Shown here: positions 10,346 to 21,282 of the stretch, piece after piece
Numbering within the stretch: the first letter of the stretch is position 1
Layout of the letters: every line of letters starts with the position of its first letter
Origin: Calamus simplicifolius
Taxonomy: Eukaryota > Streptophyta > Magnoliopsida > Arecales > Arecaceae
NCBI GenBank assembly: GCA_900491605.1
Contig: UESW01005047.1
Coordinates: 124,001-188,000, forward strand
Length of the DNA stretch: 64,000 nt
Reading direction: 5' to 3'
Made by a program: the position numbers and the translations under genes
The notes under the pieces: generated by a model
Told to the model about the DNA's origin: nothing
Seen by the model: the letters and a program-made list of their open reading frames with translations, nothing else
Database searches by the model: none

Positions 10346-13300
10346 GGTATTTATATGATAACACCTTGTAATTTTTCTATATATGATAATCAGACCTGGG
10401 TATTGGATACCGGGAGTCCTTTTAACATTTGCAATTCATTGCAGGGACTACAGGTCACCAGAAGATTTGAGGACAATGAAAGATTCCTAAATGTTGGCGA
10501 TGGAAGATTAGTTCCAGTACTGGCATTAGGAGTTCTTGAAATAGTTTTCAATAAAAATGTCATTATACTAAATGATTGTCATTTTTTCCCAACGTTCTTA
10601 TTGAACGTAATTTCTGTAGTAGGCCTTCTAGCCAAAAATAATTATAAAATTTCAATAAAAGATGTTACTTTGAATATCATTATGAATGGAGTCACTGTAA
10701 TGATTGGGCATTTATCTAATGACATTTATATATTATCACAGCCTGTGAATGTAGTGTACCAATTAAGTAAGCGCCCTAGAACAACTGATGTCACAGATAT
10801 TTATCTTTGGCACCATCGGCTGGGTCATATCAACAAGAACAGATTAAATAGGTTAACTCAGGAGGGCATCCTTCGAGTTGATGATTGTGAATCATTAACT
10901 ACCTGTGAATCATGTCTTCTTGGTAAAATGACCAAGTCATCTTTTACTGGAAAAGGTGAAAGAGCCAAAGAGCTATTGGGTCTAGTACATACTGATGTAT
11001 GTGGACCAATGAGCACTTGTGCCAAAGGTGGATACTACTACTTCATTACTTTTACAGACGACATTTCTAGGTTCGGTTATGTCTATCTTATGCGACATAA
11101 ATCTGAATCGTTTGAAATGTTCAAACTATATCATAAAGAAGTAGAAAAACAAACAGGAAAATGTATTAAGATCCTTCAATCAGATCGAGGAGGTGAATAC
11201 ATTTCCAATGAATTTGTGACATATTTAAAGGAGAATGAGATTCTCTCCCAATGGACTCCTCCTGGAACACCGCAACATAACGGTGTGTCGGAAAGAAGGA
11301 ATCGAACTCTGTTAGACATGGTTCGGTCCATGATGGGTTTTGCAAGCTTGCCAATATCATTTTGGGGATACGCATTAGAATCAGCTTATCATATTCTTAA
11401 TAAGGTTCCAAGTAAGTCTGTTTCTAAAACTCCACATGAGATGTGGTATGGACATAAACCAGTTATTACCTATCTGAGAGTCTGGGGGTGTCCGGCTTAT
11501 GTGAAACGTGCAAAATCAGACAAACTTGAACCCAAATCTGACAAATGTTTTTTCATCGGCTATCCGAAAGAAACAAAAGGATATTACTTCTACAATACTA
11601 AAGAACAAAGTTGTTCATTAGTAATAGAGCAGTTTTTCTTGAAAAGGAGTTCCTTAGTGAAGGAATAAATAGCTCTAATGTTGAACTTAAGGAAGTTCAT
11701 CAAGTAGAAGGAACAACACAAACCAGTGAACCCCTAGAATCTGAGTTGATTAGATCAAACTCAAAACCCATTTTAGATGCACCATTAAGGCGATCTGATA
11801 GAGTACCACATCAACCGGACAGATACTTGGGTTTCTTGGTCCAGAATGATGATCCTGTTGAACTCGATGAGAACAACGAGGATCCGATTACCTATATGGA
11901 TGCTATGCAAAGGACTTACTCTAATAAATGGCTTGATGCCATAAAATCCGAACTTGATTCCATGAAGGACAATAATGTATGGACATTAGTTGACCCACCC
12001 GAAGGGATAAAATCCATAGGGTGTAAATGGGTTTTCAAGAGGAAAAGAGGCGCAGACGAAAAGGTAGAGACCTATAAAGCACGTTTGGTTGCCAAGGGGT
12101 ATCGTCAACGTTATGGTATTGACTATGACGAAATGTTTTCTCCTGTAGCAATGCTGAAATCCATTTGGATTATGCTAGCTATAGCAGCTCACTTCGATTA
12201 TGAGATTTGGCAGATGGATGTTAAAACCGCTTTTCTAAATGGTGATTTAGAAGAACAGGTGTATATGATACAGCCTGAAGGTTTTATATCTGAAGACGAG
12301 TCTAAAGTGTGTAGGCTACAGAAGTCTATTTATGGACTTAAGCAAGCATCAAGGAGTTGGAACATACGATTTGATAAAGTGATCAAATCTTATGGCTTTA
12401 TTAAGAATAAAGAAGAACCTTGCATTTATAAATGTGCTAACGATTCTGTTATTGTATTTCTTGTATTATATGTGGATGATATTCTCTTAATCGGGAATGA
12501 TATCCCTGCATTACAAGGAATAAAGACATGGTTATCATCACAATTCTCCATGAAAGATCTGGGAGAAGCATCATACATCCTAGGGATGAAGATCTATAGA
12601 GATAGATCTAAGAGGATGCTAGGTTTATCCCAATCTACGTACATTGACACAGTGCTAAAGAGGTTTAGTATGGAGAATTCCAAGAAAGGCTATCTTCCGA
12701 TAGGCCATGGAATTCATCTTTCTAAGAAGGATTATCCGACAACTCCTAATAAAAGAGAACGTATGAGTCGAATTCCATATGCTTCGGCAGTAGGATCGAT
12801 TATGTACACCATGACATGTACAAGACCAGATGTGGCATACTCACTAGGAGTAGTGAGTAGATACCAATCTGATCCAGGAGAAAAATACTGGCAAGTTGTT
12901 AAGACAATCCTTAAGTATTTGAGAAATACTAAGGACCAGTGGTTAGTCTATGGAGAGTTTGATTTGAAACTTGTTGGATATACTGATTTCAGTTTTCAAT
13001 CAGATCATGATGATAGCAAAAGAGTATCGGGTTTCGTGTTTATCCTAAATGGTGGAGCTGTTTGTTGGAAAAGTTCCAAGCAACATACAGTGGCAGATTC
13101 GGTGTGCAAGGCAGAGTACATCGCTGCATCAGATGCTGCGAAAGAAGCTGTGTGGCTGCGAAAGTTCATCTCCGAGCTTGGAGTGACACCTTCCATAGAT
13201 GAACCAGTCCTGTATACAGTGATAGCACTGGTGCCATAGCTCAAGCAAAGGAACCACGAGCACATCAGCGCACCAAGCACATACTGCACCGGTTTCATCT

Positions 13301-13452
13301 TATTCGAGAGATAGTAGACCGAGGTGACATAAATCTTCAGAAGATTGATGGAAGAAAACCTAGGTGACCCATTTACTAAAGCACTCAGCATCAAGGAGTT
13401 TAACAACTATAAGTTGAAGATGGGTATTAGATACTGTAATGAGTGGCTTTAG
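10346..13452 (+). pseudogene. pol of the Angela-like element: protease, integrase, RT, RNase H; frameshifted
   Basis: Protease has WVLDTGS near 10397. The GAG-pre-integrase region has WHHRLGH and CESCLLGK (10810-10930), giving the HHCC finger. The integrase core has HTDVCGP, QSDRGGEY and GVSERRNR, so the three acidic residues are present. RT (about 11920-12660) has MDVKTAFLNG and the catalytic LYVDDIL near 12465. RNase H has GYTDFSF and CKAEYIA. Frame changes are seen near 11608 (an AAAA run apparently one base short), near 13217 within RNase H, and near 13358. The last frame ends with TAG at 13450-13452. Motifs are well kept, so decay is moderate. Confidence 0.93.
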
Positions 13453-13466
13453 GCTAAGTGGGAGTT
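13453..13466 (+). other. Polypurine tract of the Angela-like element
   Basis: GCTAAGTGGGAGTT lies between the pol stop and the 3' LTR start. The AAGTGGGAG core is the usual copia primer for plus-strand synthesis. Confidence 0.85.
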
Positions 13467-15475
13467 TGTTGGAAATTGTATCCTAAAGCCAATCATTTGA
13501 TGATTGTGCTGATGTAAATTATATATAAATTGATATATTAATAAAAGTTATTTGGTAGTTTATTCATTACAAGAACATCTTCTTAATACTCCTGAAAGTA
13601 ATGAAGCCCTTAGGATCTTCCTCACGATAAAGGAGGATTTATCTTAGAAGGTCCTTAAAAGAGTTCGCGACTAAATGATATACTATGATAGGGCCATAGT
13701 ACTATCAATTATAGGACGTTGTATATCATATTTGTTGGTTATCCTCTTAACTAAGGAGTGTAGAGACACTGGTATGACATATAGGTGAAAGTGTAAGAGT
13801 ACATTTCACCGAACGTGACTTATTTCCGGATACTCTGCTGTCAAGAGTTAATCCGAGAAGATATAGGTATAAGTATCCTTCAGACCTGAAGATCACAACC
13901 AGTGGCTTACAAGCAACTCATTGTACTTAGGTGCCGGACCACCTGGATTTCTAATGCAGCTACGAAAGGTTACTGGGTGCAGTCAAGTACTTGTGGTAGT
14001 CAGTTGTGGATCAAGATGGAATTTGACCTATCCCATTAAAAGGAGAAATGCTTGTGTTTCAATTTAGCAAGAACTTAGCCAAGGCACTTCATGTGAAAGT
14101 CACATGATCACTAAAGTTGAAATCACTTTATGGATTTGCTATTTAGAGTTGACAGGCTCTTAAGCCATCCTTAGCATTTGTGGTCAAGAGGATGAATTAT
14201 ACGGTAACTGTTTCTTAGGATTCTTGGAGTTTGCTCGGCAACTCTTCGACCTATCCAGACGTCGGGTTCCATTGCTAGATGGGCACATCGGTTAGTATAG
14301 AAAGTTGTTTCTATGCTACCGGCTTAGGTTCAAACCTAGAGAGTCACACGCATAGAAGTTTCCTAGGATGATCTATTTGCTGATCAACAATTGAGAATTA
14401 TATATGATTTAATTAATCAATTTGATTGATTGAATTATCTCAATTGAGTTAAGTACAATTGAATAAGATTCAATTTGGTTTAAGTCTATTAGAAGGACAA
14501 GTCAATTTCAAATATTGATTTGAAATTAGACTTGATTTGAATTTAAATAGATTCAGGACTAGCCAAATTTGATTTGGACTTGGACCATGATCTATGTGGG
14601 TTAAGTCAAATAAATTCAGATCAGAACCCAAACCTCTCGAATATGGATCTCATATGATGAGATGGCTAAAATCTCATCTCATAAGATAGAATTTAATGTA
14701 TGACATTTATTTACCGAACGTCGGATTTATCCCTCGTCTCTTGGTTTTCTCAGAACAATGGAACTAAACCAAACATCACGACTCCTTGGTTTTCTCCGAA
14801 CGTCGGAATTAAACCAAGCGCCGCGCCTTCGGCGTCTCTTCGCTTTTGCCAACGACAGATTCTTAAATGTCAGAATTAAATATCAAGGCTAAATCTAGAC
14901 TATAAATAGAGGGCATTCCCTCACCAGAGAACACAGAACAAAAAATAGAACAACAATACACGACTTATCGTGAATTGTAATTCTAAATTGTTGTGGATTG
15001 TAATTCTAAAATGTTAGAATAGAAAATCCTGATGATTTTGGTGTTAGCGGAAGCCTGGTGGATCTTGGAGGAAGATTCAAGTGAGAGGATTCAAGATCAG
15101 CAAAGCTATTTTTCCACGAGCTAGCACTCCCGGAAATCTGATCATTCGGGGCTTCGCGTGGACGATACTAGAGGTCGGACGATTGAACGGCTGCAGAGCA
15201 ATAAGGATTTACCTACTGTTCTTAAGGTAAGTGATTTGATCCCTAGATCTTAAGGCAGGCTTCAAGATAATAGTGTGACTAGTCATCTTGAAGATTAAGA
15301 TATGATCTTGATGTTTTTATATACATAGTTTAGATCAAACGACCCTGAATATATAGGCAAAGATATGATCTTGATGCATATTAAATAGATTAATATGTAA
15401 TCTTTTAATTTCTGCAATGATAATAGTTATCAATTTTTAAAAATATGCATGCCTCGGAGACTATTTCTCCATACA
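13467..15475 (+). repeat. 3' LTR of the Angela-like element, 2009 bp
   Basis: It starts TGTTGGAAATTG and ends CTCCATACA, and pairs with 5836-7844. A TATA box (TATAAATAGA) is kept at 14901-14910. Confidence 0.96.
14901..14910 (+). promoter_or_regulatory. TATA box in the 3' LTR
   Basis: TATAAATAGA sits at the same offset as in the 5' LTR. It could in principle drive transcription to the right, into the flanking Tat sequence and antisense to its minus-strand gene. Confidence 0.6.
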
Positions 15476-15480
15476 TCTGC
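15476..15480. other. Target-site duplication TCTGC, right copy
   Basis: Exact repeat of 5831-5835, directly after the 3' LTR. Removing the element and one copy rejoins the two halves of the antisense gene. Confidence 0.93.
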
Positions 15481-16940
15481 GAGGGTTGAGATGGACCCCT
15501 TGAAACACCCCAGGGGGTCGTAGCATCTACCCCCTCGGTGACTGCGGACATGGTGGAGAAGCTTCGATAGAATTTGGGGGCGTTGCGACACCCACCCCGA
15601 CTGTCGCTCCACTTTCAGATGGTCCCTCGGCGACTTCAAGAGCAACAAGAGATTATAGCCGCTGGGCTCGCATGGGGAGGCCCCCCAATCGGTATTCCAG
15701 CGGGAGGGCTCTCTCCTTCCTGATCCTCCTCCACCAAGATAGCCTCGGGGAGGACGGCTGAAGCCTGGGTTGAATGACCCGGCTCCCTTCGGCGGCGTCT
15801 CTTGGGCCTTACCCTTGTGGTATCGGGGACATCCCCCTCCCTCTTTCGGAGACCCGCCATTATCAAATCCTGGGAAAACCTCATCGCTGCAAATAGAAGA
15901 CCCAAGGCAGATGAAAAGGGACCCCAGATATACAAAACATAAGAGGAAAATACATGCCCAAAAACATGTATTCATACATGTGTATCTATATATATAAAAA
16001 GCAAAAACAAAACGACAAGACCTAACAAAACACTAAGTCAAATAAACAAAAAAAATTCGAGGCTCATCGGGCGCCGTAGGCAGCGATACCGGCATGGATG
16101 TGATCCCTCGAAGGTTATCCTCCGACAATAGTTCCTTACTAGGCAGGACGATGGTGGACACCAAAACTTTAAATAATTCTTGATCCCTTTCTTGGACAGC
16201 AGAATTTTGATTAGAACTGGTATCAGGAATACCCCAGTTCGTATTTATCCCCTCTATATGCGCGTAGAAGAACCGGGACTTCCACCCTTTAATTTTGGAA
16301 GGGAGATTGAGCCTAAGGGTTCTCTTAGGCCTAGAACAAAATTCCACCACCCAGTCTCTTTGGGGTTTCGAATCCTATACATAGCCCTAAATAGGGAGAG
16401 CCGGGCAGAAGCCCCGTGGAAATGACAAAGGACTAAAAATGAATAGATAATACGAATAGAATTAGGGGTTAACTGTGCCGGGATAAGGCATACCTATTTA
16501 ACAAATTCATGAAGAAAGGATGGAGAGGCAACCGTAGACCACATTTGAAGAATTCCTCGTATAATGCAACCTTCCCCGGCTGCACAGAGGTCACCCTATC
16601 TTCGGGAAGGGCGGAAAGTCGGATACTATCAGGTATCCCAAACGGGCCCTAAGGTTCCTAAGGTTCTGAGAGGTCGTAGTTGAGGCGATCTCCATCGGAC
16701 CAGCAGATCTAGGAATAGCGACTGGAGATGCTACCTCATGACTAGTGGATGAGGACGAAACTCTAGGGGACTGGGACGACGGTCCAAGTAATGCTCGCGG
16801 AACCCTAGCAGGCTCCCGTACCGCGGCCGATTGGTCCCCGCGGATGGTTACACCCCGAGAGCCTGGCGTGCCTGGATGATCTCTTCCTAAGAGGGTTCGA
16901 TCATAGGACCTTTACCTTTCCTATCCTGGTCAGGATCCAT
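15481..16940 (-). pseudogene. Antisense ORF of the Tat element, N-terminal half
   Basis: On the minus strand a likely start codon (16940-16938, MDPDQDRKGKGP) opens a low-complexity Ser/Pro/Arg N-terminus. A conserved-looking block follows, now spread over frames: LRLPLHPFFMNLLNRYAL at about 16530-16480, then a Trp/Phe-rich block with SKIKGWKSRFFYAHIE at about 16300-16245, then a Lys/Arg-rich stretch near 15800. Several stops and frame changes occur (for example after IEPS near 16887). Blocks of this type are typical of antisense ORFs carried by Tat-lineage gypsy elements, which is how I place it. At the copia junction the minus strand reads CTCGCAG followed, past the insertion, by ATGGCCCGG, a possible splice acceptor. 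Function unknown. Confidence 0.7.
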
Positions 16941-17240
16941 GGAAGAAGGGGAAGAAAAATAAGAAGAAGCTAACCTGAACTCGGAGAAATGGAGATGCAG
17001 GAGAAACGACGAAAATAAAAAGCAAAAGAATTGAAAGGACGGGCTCTTTACAATATATTTGAATAACGCCTCGAGCGCCACAAGGCCACGCGGACAATGA
17101 ACGAATGGAACCAAGGCAGACGAAAAGACGCTATCTTCCTTGGGATATACGCCTCTTCATCCAAAACATAACTTTATGAATGTAAAAATTGCCTGGGACC
17201 TTTCCGCCCCTCCCCCTTGGTAATTGCTATGCGTCCAAAT

Positions 17241-17266
17241 GCAAGGGGCAGGGGCGAGGGGGCATA
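17241..17266 (+). other. Polypurine tract before the Tat 3' LTR
   Basis: A purine tract with core GAGGGGGCAT directly precedes TGATAGGG. The same core precedes the LTR at 58800 of another Tat-related element in this window, which supports the reading. Confidence 0.75.
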
Positions 17267-17880
17267 TGATAGGGCTAGCCATCATAGGAGGCGGCAGGAG
17301 ACAGCCCTGAGATCTAGGCGGCCCCTAGGCCCTAGGTGGCCCCTGGGCCCTAGGCGGTTCCTGGGATCTAGGTGGCCCCTGGGCCTTAGGCGGCCCTACT
17401 TAGGTGGCCCCTAGCCTTGGGCGGCCCCAGGGACCTAGGCAGCCCCAGAGCCCTTAGGCGGCCCCTCCCGGTCTTACTTCTAGAGCTCTCTAGCTGCCCT
17501 CATATTAGAAGCACTTAATACGACAAACTGTCGTGTCTGGATAAGGCTCGAAAGTCGTCGACCATCATTACGCTTTAATTGACTCGTGTAAGACAAACTC
17601 TGGAAAGTCATCGTCCATTGAAAAACTCAGATAAAGGAGGTATTGATTACCTACTTTAGAGTCAGATAACTTTCCACGAATTCTGACATTCCCTCGGAAG
17701 GATCAAATTTCATCATGAAGATCCCAAACTTCGTGAGCAAGCAAGCTCCTAAAGATTCCGAGGACAACTAATCAAGAACGACCACGTGGCGAGCGCTAGG
17801 ACAAAAAAAAAAGGAGAAGAAGAGGGGGAGATATAAGGTGAGTGGCGATACTATTGAAGGGGACCTTCTTTTGGAAAAAA
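17267..17880 (+). repeat. Start of the 3' LTR of the Tat element, truncated
   Basis: It begins TGATAGGGCTAGCC after the polypurine tract. A TATA-like GATATAAGG lies at about 17830. The matching 5' LTR is outside the window and the end is cut at 17881, so the length cannot be checked. Confidence 0.65.
17300..17475. repeat. GC-rich short tandem repeats in the LTR
   Basis: Degenerate units of about 18-25 bp built on GGCCCCTGGGCCCTAGGC, about eight in number. The wording CCTTAGGCGGCC also occurs in the 141-bp array of the same element, so the two arrays may share an origin. Confidence 0.75.
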
Positions 17881-17881
17881 N
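17881..17881. other. Single undetermined base (N), likely assembly join
   Basis: The only N in the window lies exactly where the gypsy LTR stops and the copia remnant begins in mid-gene. A single N may stand for a gap of unknown size, so the adjacency of the two sides is unproven. Confidence 0.8.
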
Positions 17882-19744
17882 ATTATTGCTGTGAAGAGAC
17901 TGCATTTCCTCTGCCATAGCATGGATCCACCTATCTCTATCCTGACTTTCCATAGCCTCCTCATAAGTGAAAGGGTCTCCATTCGCTGTCACCAGGGCAT
18001 ATGACAACGAATCCTCAAAGCCGTATCGAACTGGTGGTCGCACGTTCCTCCTGGGCCTTTGCTGTGCGATCCCAGTATCAGTCCCCTGTCCAGCTGCATC
18101 CTGCTGAACTCCCTGGCTTCTACCCCCTCTGTCAGTCCTCTCCACCTGAATCTCAAATCCTCCTGGTCCACTAGCAAATGGCACAACTGTATAGGAGGTT
18201 GTCTGACTAGTGTTACCGTGTTCTACCTCCTGTAGTCCCTGCTGTGCATCCATGCCACTTCTGTTCTGGAGGATTGAGCTCTCATCAAAGGTTACATCTC
18301 TGCTGATGACAACCTTCTTCTCCAAGGGGTCCCATAGCCGATACCCCTTGACTCCTCGCGGGTAGCCTAGGAACACCATCTTCTTAGACCTGGCATCCAA
18401 CTTACTCCGCTCCCCAGCTCCAACATGCACATATGCTGTGCATCCAAACACCCTTAGATGGTTTAGGCTTGTCTTCCTTCCAGACCATATCTCCTCTGGA
18501 ATGTCTCCATCTAACCTGGTGTGCGGTGACCGATTGACCAAGTAGCTAGCTGCATCTACTGCGTCAACCCAGAACATCTTTGGAAGCCCTGCCTGCAGCC
18601 TTAAGCATCTTGCCTTTTCCAATAGTGTTCTGTTCATCCTCTCAGCCACCCCATTCTGTTGAGGAGTTCCCATCATCGAGAAGTGCCTTCTGATGCCCCA
18701 CTCCTCACAAAAAATCTGGAACTCCCTGCTGGTGTATTCCCCGCCATTATCAGACCTCAGACACTTCACACTTTTACCCTGCTCCTTCTCCACCTCAGCC
18801 TTCCAGATTTTGAACTTGGTGAAGACCTCTGATTTCTCCTTCATAAAGTAGATCCACAGCTTCCTTGAGAAATCATCTATCAGGGTCATAAAGTATCTGG
18901 CCCCATTCCTTGCAGAAACTGGGGCTGGTCCCCAGACATCTGTGTGTACTAACTCCAGGGTTCAGCACTCCTAGCTGTGCTGACTGAGAACTGTACTCTC
19001 CTCTGCTTTCCCATCTGACAAGGCTCACAGATCTCCATATCTCCGCTACTCAAGTCTGGAAGCAGACCTCTCTTGCTCAGTTCTTTCATCCCCTTGTCTC
19101 CCATGTGGCCCAGGCGGTAATGCCACATCCTGTACACATCCCGGGGATCTTGCTCCACAGCTGCCACCTTAGATTTCACAGTCATCACAGAGCCCTCCAT
19201 CTTGTATAGATTATTTTCCAGCCTCGACCCTCTCATCACCACCATGGCTCCATTGGAGATGTTCAGAACTCCACTCCTGGCACGACTGCTGAAGCTGTAT
19301 CCAGTCCGCTCCAAGTACCCCAGTGATACCAGATTCTTCTTGAGTTCTGGAACATGCTTCACACTGGTAAGAGTGCGCACCATACCATCAAACATCCTCA
19401 CCCTCACTGTGCCAATACCTGCCACCTTGCAAGGGTGATTATCTCCAAGAGTCACATTCCCCTCCTCAACCTCTGTGTAAGTACTGAACCACGACCGGTT
19501 GGGAGTGTAATGATGAGAACAGGCTGAATCCAAGGTCCACATCTCTGTGCTGTGCCTGTGATCATCTGATACAACCAAGAGATCATCCTCCACCTCCTGA
19601 TCTGCAACTGTACTCACAGACTCAGATCCTCCTTTTTCTCCCTTCTGATTTTTCCACTTAGGACAATTCTTCTTAAAATGTCCTACCTCTCCACACTTAT
19701 AGCACTTCAGCTCTCTCTTGCCTTTCCTGGACTTTGATCGTCCT
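17882..19744 (-). pseudogene. pol fragment (zinc knuckle, protease, integrase) of Tork-like remnant 1
   Basis: Minus strand: CCHC knuckle CYKCGEVGHFKKNC (19705-19662), protease with WTLDSACSHHY (DSA where DSG/DTG is usual), pre-integrase with WHYRLGHMGDKG and CEPCQMGK, and an integrase core with HTDVWGP, LRSDNGGEY and GVAERMNR, giving D, D and E. A one-base loss near 18959 shifts the frame just before the integrase core; remnant 2 has the extra G there. The fragment ends at the N, between integrase and RT. Confidence 0.9.
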
Positions 19745-20407
19745 CCAGACTTACTTCTGTCCTGCCCCTACCTCTGCCTGTCCTTTCCCCAACTGATAGA
19801 CCCTCCTGGGGAACAGCTTCCTTGGTCATCTTCTCCCTCTGCTCATTCGTCCGAAGCACCGAGACAATATCTTCATAAATTAATGTCTCCTTCCCATAGA
19901 GCAGTGTTGTGACCAATGAGTCATAAGACGTGGGCATTGAACATAAAAGCAGAAGTGCTTTATCTTCTTCCTCCATCTTGACCCCGACATTCAGAAGTTC
20001 ATTGCTCATCTGGTCGAATATCTGGATGTGACCCAGCACATCTCCACCTTCTGACATCCGAAGGCTGTAGAGGCGCTTCTTCAACATCAACTTGTTGCAC
20101 ATATTCTTCCCCATATAGAGGGTGTGCAACTTCGTCCAAAGTCCCTTCGGGTCTTCTCCTCCAGCACTGAATAGAGGACTGAATCCGCCAGACAGCCCCT
20201 GATCATTGAACATGTCTTCTTCTCCAATGAAATCCACTGCTTGTCTGTCATCCCATCTGGCCTTTCCTCCAAAGCCAAATCTAAACCCTGCTGCACAAGG
20301 AGGTCCTCTACCCGGACTTTCCATATGGAGAAACTTCCCTTCCCATCAAACTTCTCAACCTCTATTTTTATGCTACTCCCTATGGCCAATTTCAAAAAAT
20401 AGCACAA
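19745..20407 (-). pseudogene. gag of Tork-like remnant 1
   Basis: UBN2-type copia Gag: VEKFDGKGSFSIWKVRVEDL near 20360, then LWTKLHTLYMGK, LYSLRMSEGG and a Gly/Arg-rich linker. The frame changes near 20140 and again near 19770, just before the zinc knuckle. The latter change is shared with remnant 2. The true start codon is unclear because the expected Met region is altered. Confidence 0.88.
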
Positions 20408-20498
20408 AAATAAATTTTATAAATAGAGAAGTACCTTGACGAGATTCTGTTGAAATTATTTCAACTCTTTGAAGGCCTTCAGATTACTCCTTGAACCT

Positions 20499-20511
20499 GG
20501 CTCTGATACCA
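20499..20511 (-). other. Primer binding site, initiator tRNA-Met type
   Basis: The minus strand reads TGGTATCAGAGCC two bases after the LTR end, which fixes the LTR boundary and the orientation of remnant 1. Confidence 0.92.
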
Positions 20512-20513
20512 AT

Positions 20514-21282
20514 TGTGAGGATTTAGTCCTTTGAATCCTTTGATTTGGATTCAAAAGATGACAGCCCTTTAACTCTTCGCTTGATTTATTATTTTTGGTT
20601 TGCTGGAATGCTATGTGAGTCTTCCCAGCACACAGCACCTTCACGTCCCACGATGAGTCTTCCCTTCTTGCGTTGACTCCTTGGAATTCCCCAATGAATT
20701 CCTGGGCAAGGAATCACCTTTCTTCTTGGAATCACTGTGCTTGTTCCTGGGTGGCTAAAAACACATGAACCCCACGCGCGGAAGCCCCTCGACGTGATGA
20801 GGTTCTCGCTGCGGTTTCCTAGCGCTCTCTGGTTTGACCCCTATGTCACGAAGCCATGCACGAAAGCTTAGGATTTATCCGTGGAGACATTGCCTTGATC
20901 TCAATCCCACCACCGTGGCTCTCACGAGATCTAGCTCCAGCAAACACACGAAGAAGAAGAGGGAGACGCAAAAGGAAGAGGAGGGAGAGAGGAGATAGGG
21001 AAAAGAGGAGGGCTGCCGCTTTGTAACGAGAGAAGGAATTTTTGGGAGAAAAGAATCTGTTCTCTATTCCATCCAAACCCTAGAGACTAGGGTTTAAATA
21101 CATCCACGAAGTGGGCCAGGCCCAGACTCAACAAAAACTCCCATGGACTAAACCAATGAGATTAAACTAATCCCCAAGCCCGTGTACACCCGTGACTTGA
21201 TTTAATCTCAACCCTTGGACTCAAACCCAGCCCAATAAAGTTAGCCCACCTGGGCCTTGATAGCACCACACCAGGCCCAACA
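20514..21282 (-). repeat. 5' LTR of Tork-like remnant 1, 769 bp
   Basis: On minus it starts TGTTGGGCCTGG and ends AATCCTCACA next to the primer site. A TATA-like TATTTAAACC lies at 21100-21091. No second LTR copy occurs in the window. Confidence 0.85.
21091..21100 (-). promoter_or_regulatory. TATA-like box in the Tork-like LTR
   Basis: TATTTAAACC on the minus strand, about 180 bases into the LTR, fits a retrotransposon promoter directing transcription to the left. Confidence 0.55.

Larger units (their letters stand above)
5836..15475 (+). mobile_element. Complete Ty1/copia retrotransposon, Angela-like, nested in the Tat antisense gene
   Basis: All parts are visible: 5' LTR 5836-7844, tRNA-Met primer site 7847-7858, long leader, gag and pol in copia order (protease, integrase, RT, RNase H) ending at 13452, polypurine tract, and 3' LTR 13467-15475, flanked by the perfect repeat TCTGC. 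Integrase before RT defines Ty1/copia. LTRs of about 2 kb and the RT text around EIWQMDVKTAFLNG suit the Angela group, an assignment from memory of the family. The coding region has two stops in gag and at least three frameshifts in pol, so it cannot move by itself. The LTRs are the same length by coordinates and differ at scattered positions, so the insertion is not very recent. Confidence 0.96.
1..17880 (+). mobile_element. 3' part of a Tat-lineage Ty3/gypsy retrotransposon, split by a copia insertion
   Basis: Seen, in order: RT, RNase H, a second RNase H-like domain and integrase (1-3248), a 141-bp tandem array (3310-4437), an antisense gene with an intron (4877-5830, continuing at 15481-16940), a purine tract (17241-17266) and an LTR start beginning TGATAGGG (17267). 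An extra archaeal-type RNase H after the normal one, a repetitive 3' region and an antisense ORF before the 3' LTR are known traits of the Tat/Ogre/Grande group. The 5' LTR, gag and protease lie left of the window. Bases 5836-15475 belong to a younger copia element. The right end is lost at the undetermined base 17881. The element is inactive because pol has many stops and frameshifts. Confidence 0.87.
17882..21282 (-). mobile_element. Tork-like copia remnant 1, minus strand, 5' half with its LTR
   Basis: Read on the minus strand: 5' LTR 21282-20514, tRNA-Met primer site 20511-20499, gag, zinc knuckle, protease, pre-integrase and integrase, stopping just before RT at the N. RT, RNase H and the 3' LTR are missing. 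It is nearly identical base for base to 29944-32537. Placement in the Tork group rests on the RT of the second copy and is from memory. Confidence 0.92.

Noticed and set aside
13005..13406. Minus-strand ORF of 133 codons opposite RNase H
   Set aside because: Shadow of the copia pol gene; the coding signal is clearly on plus.
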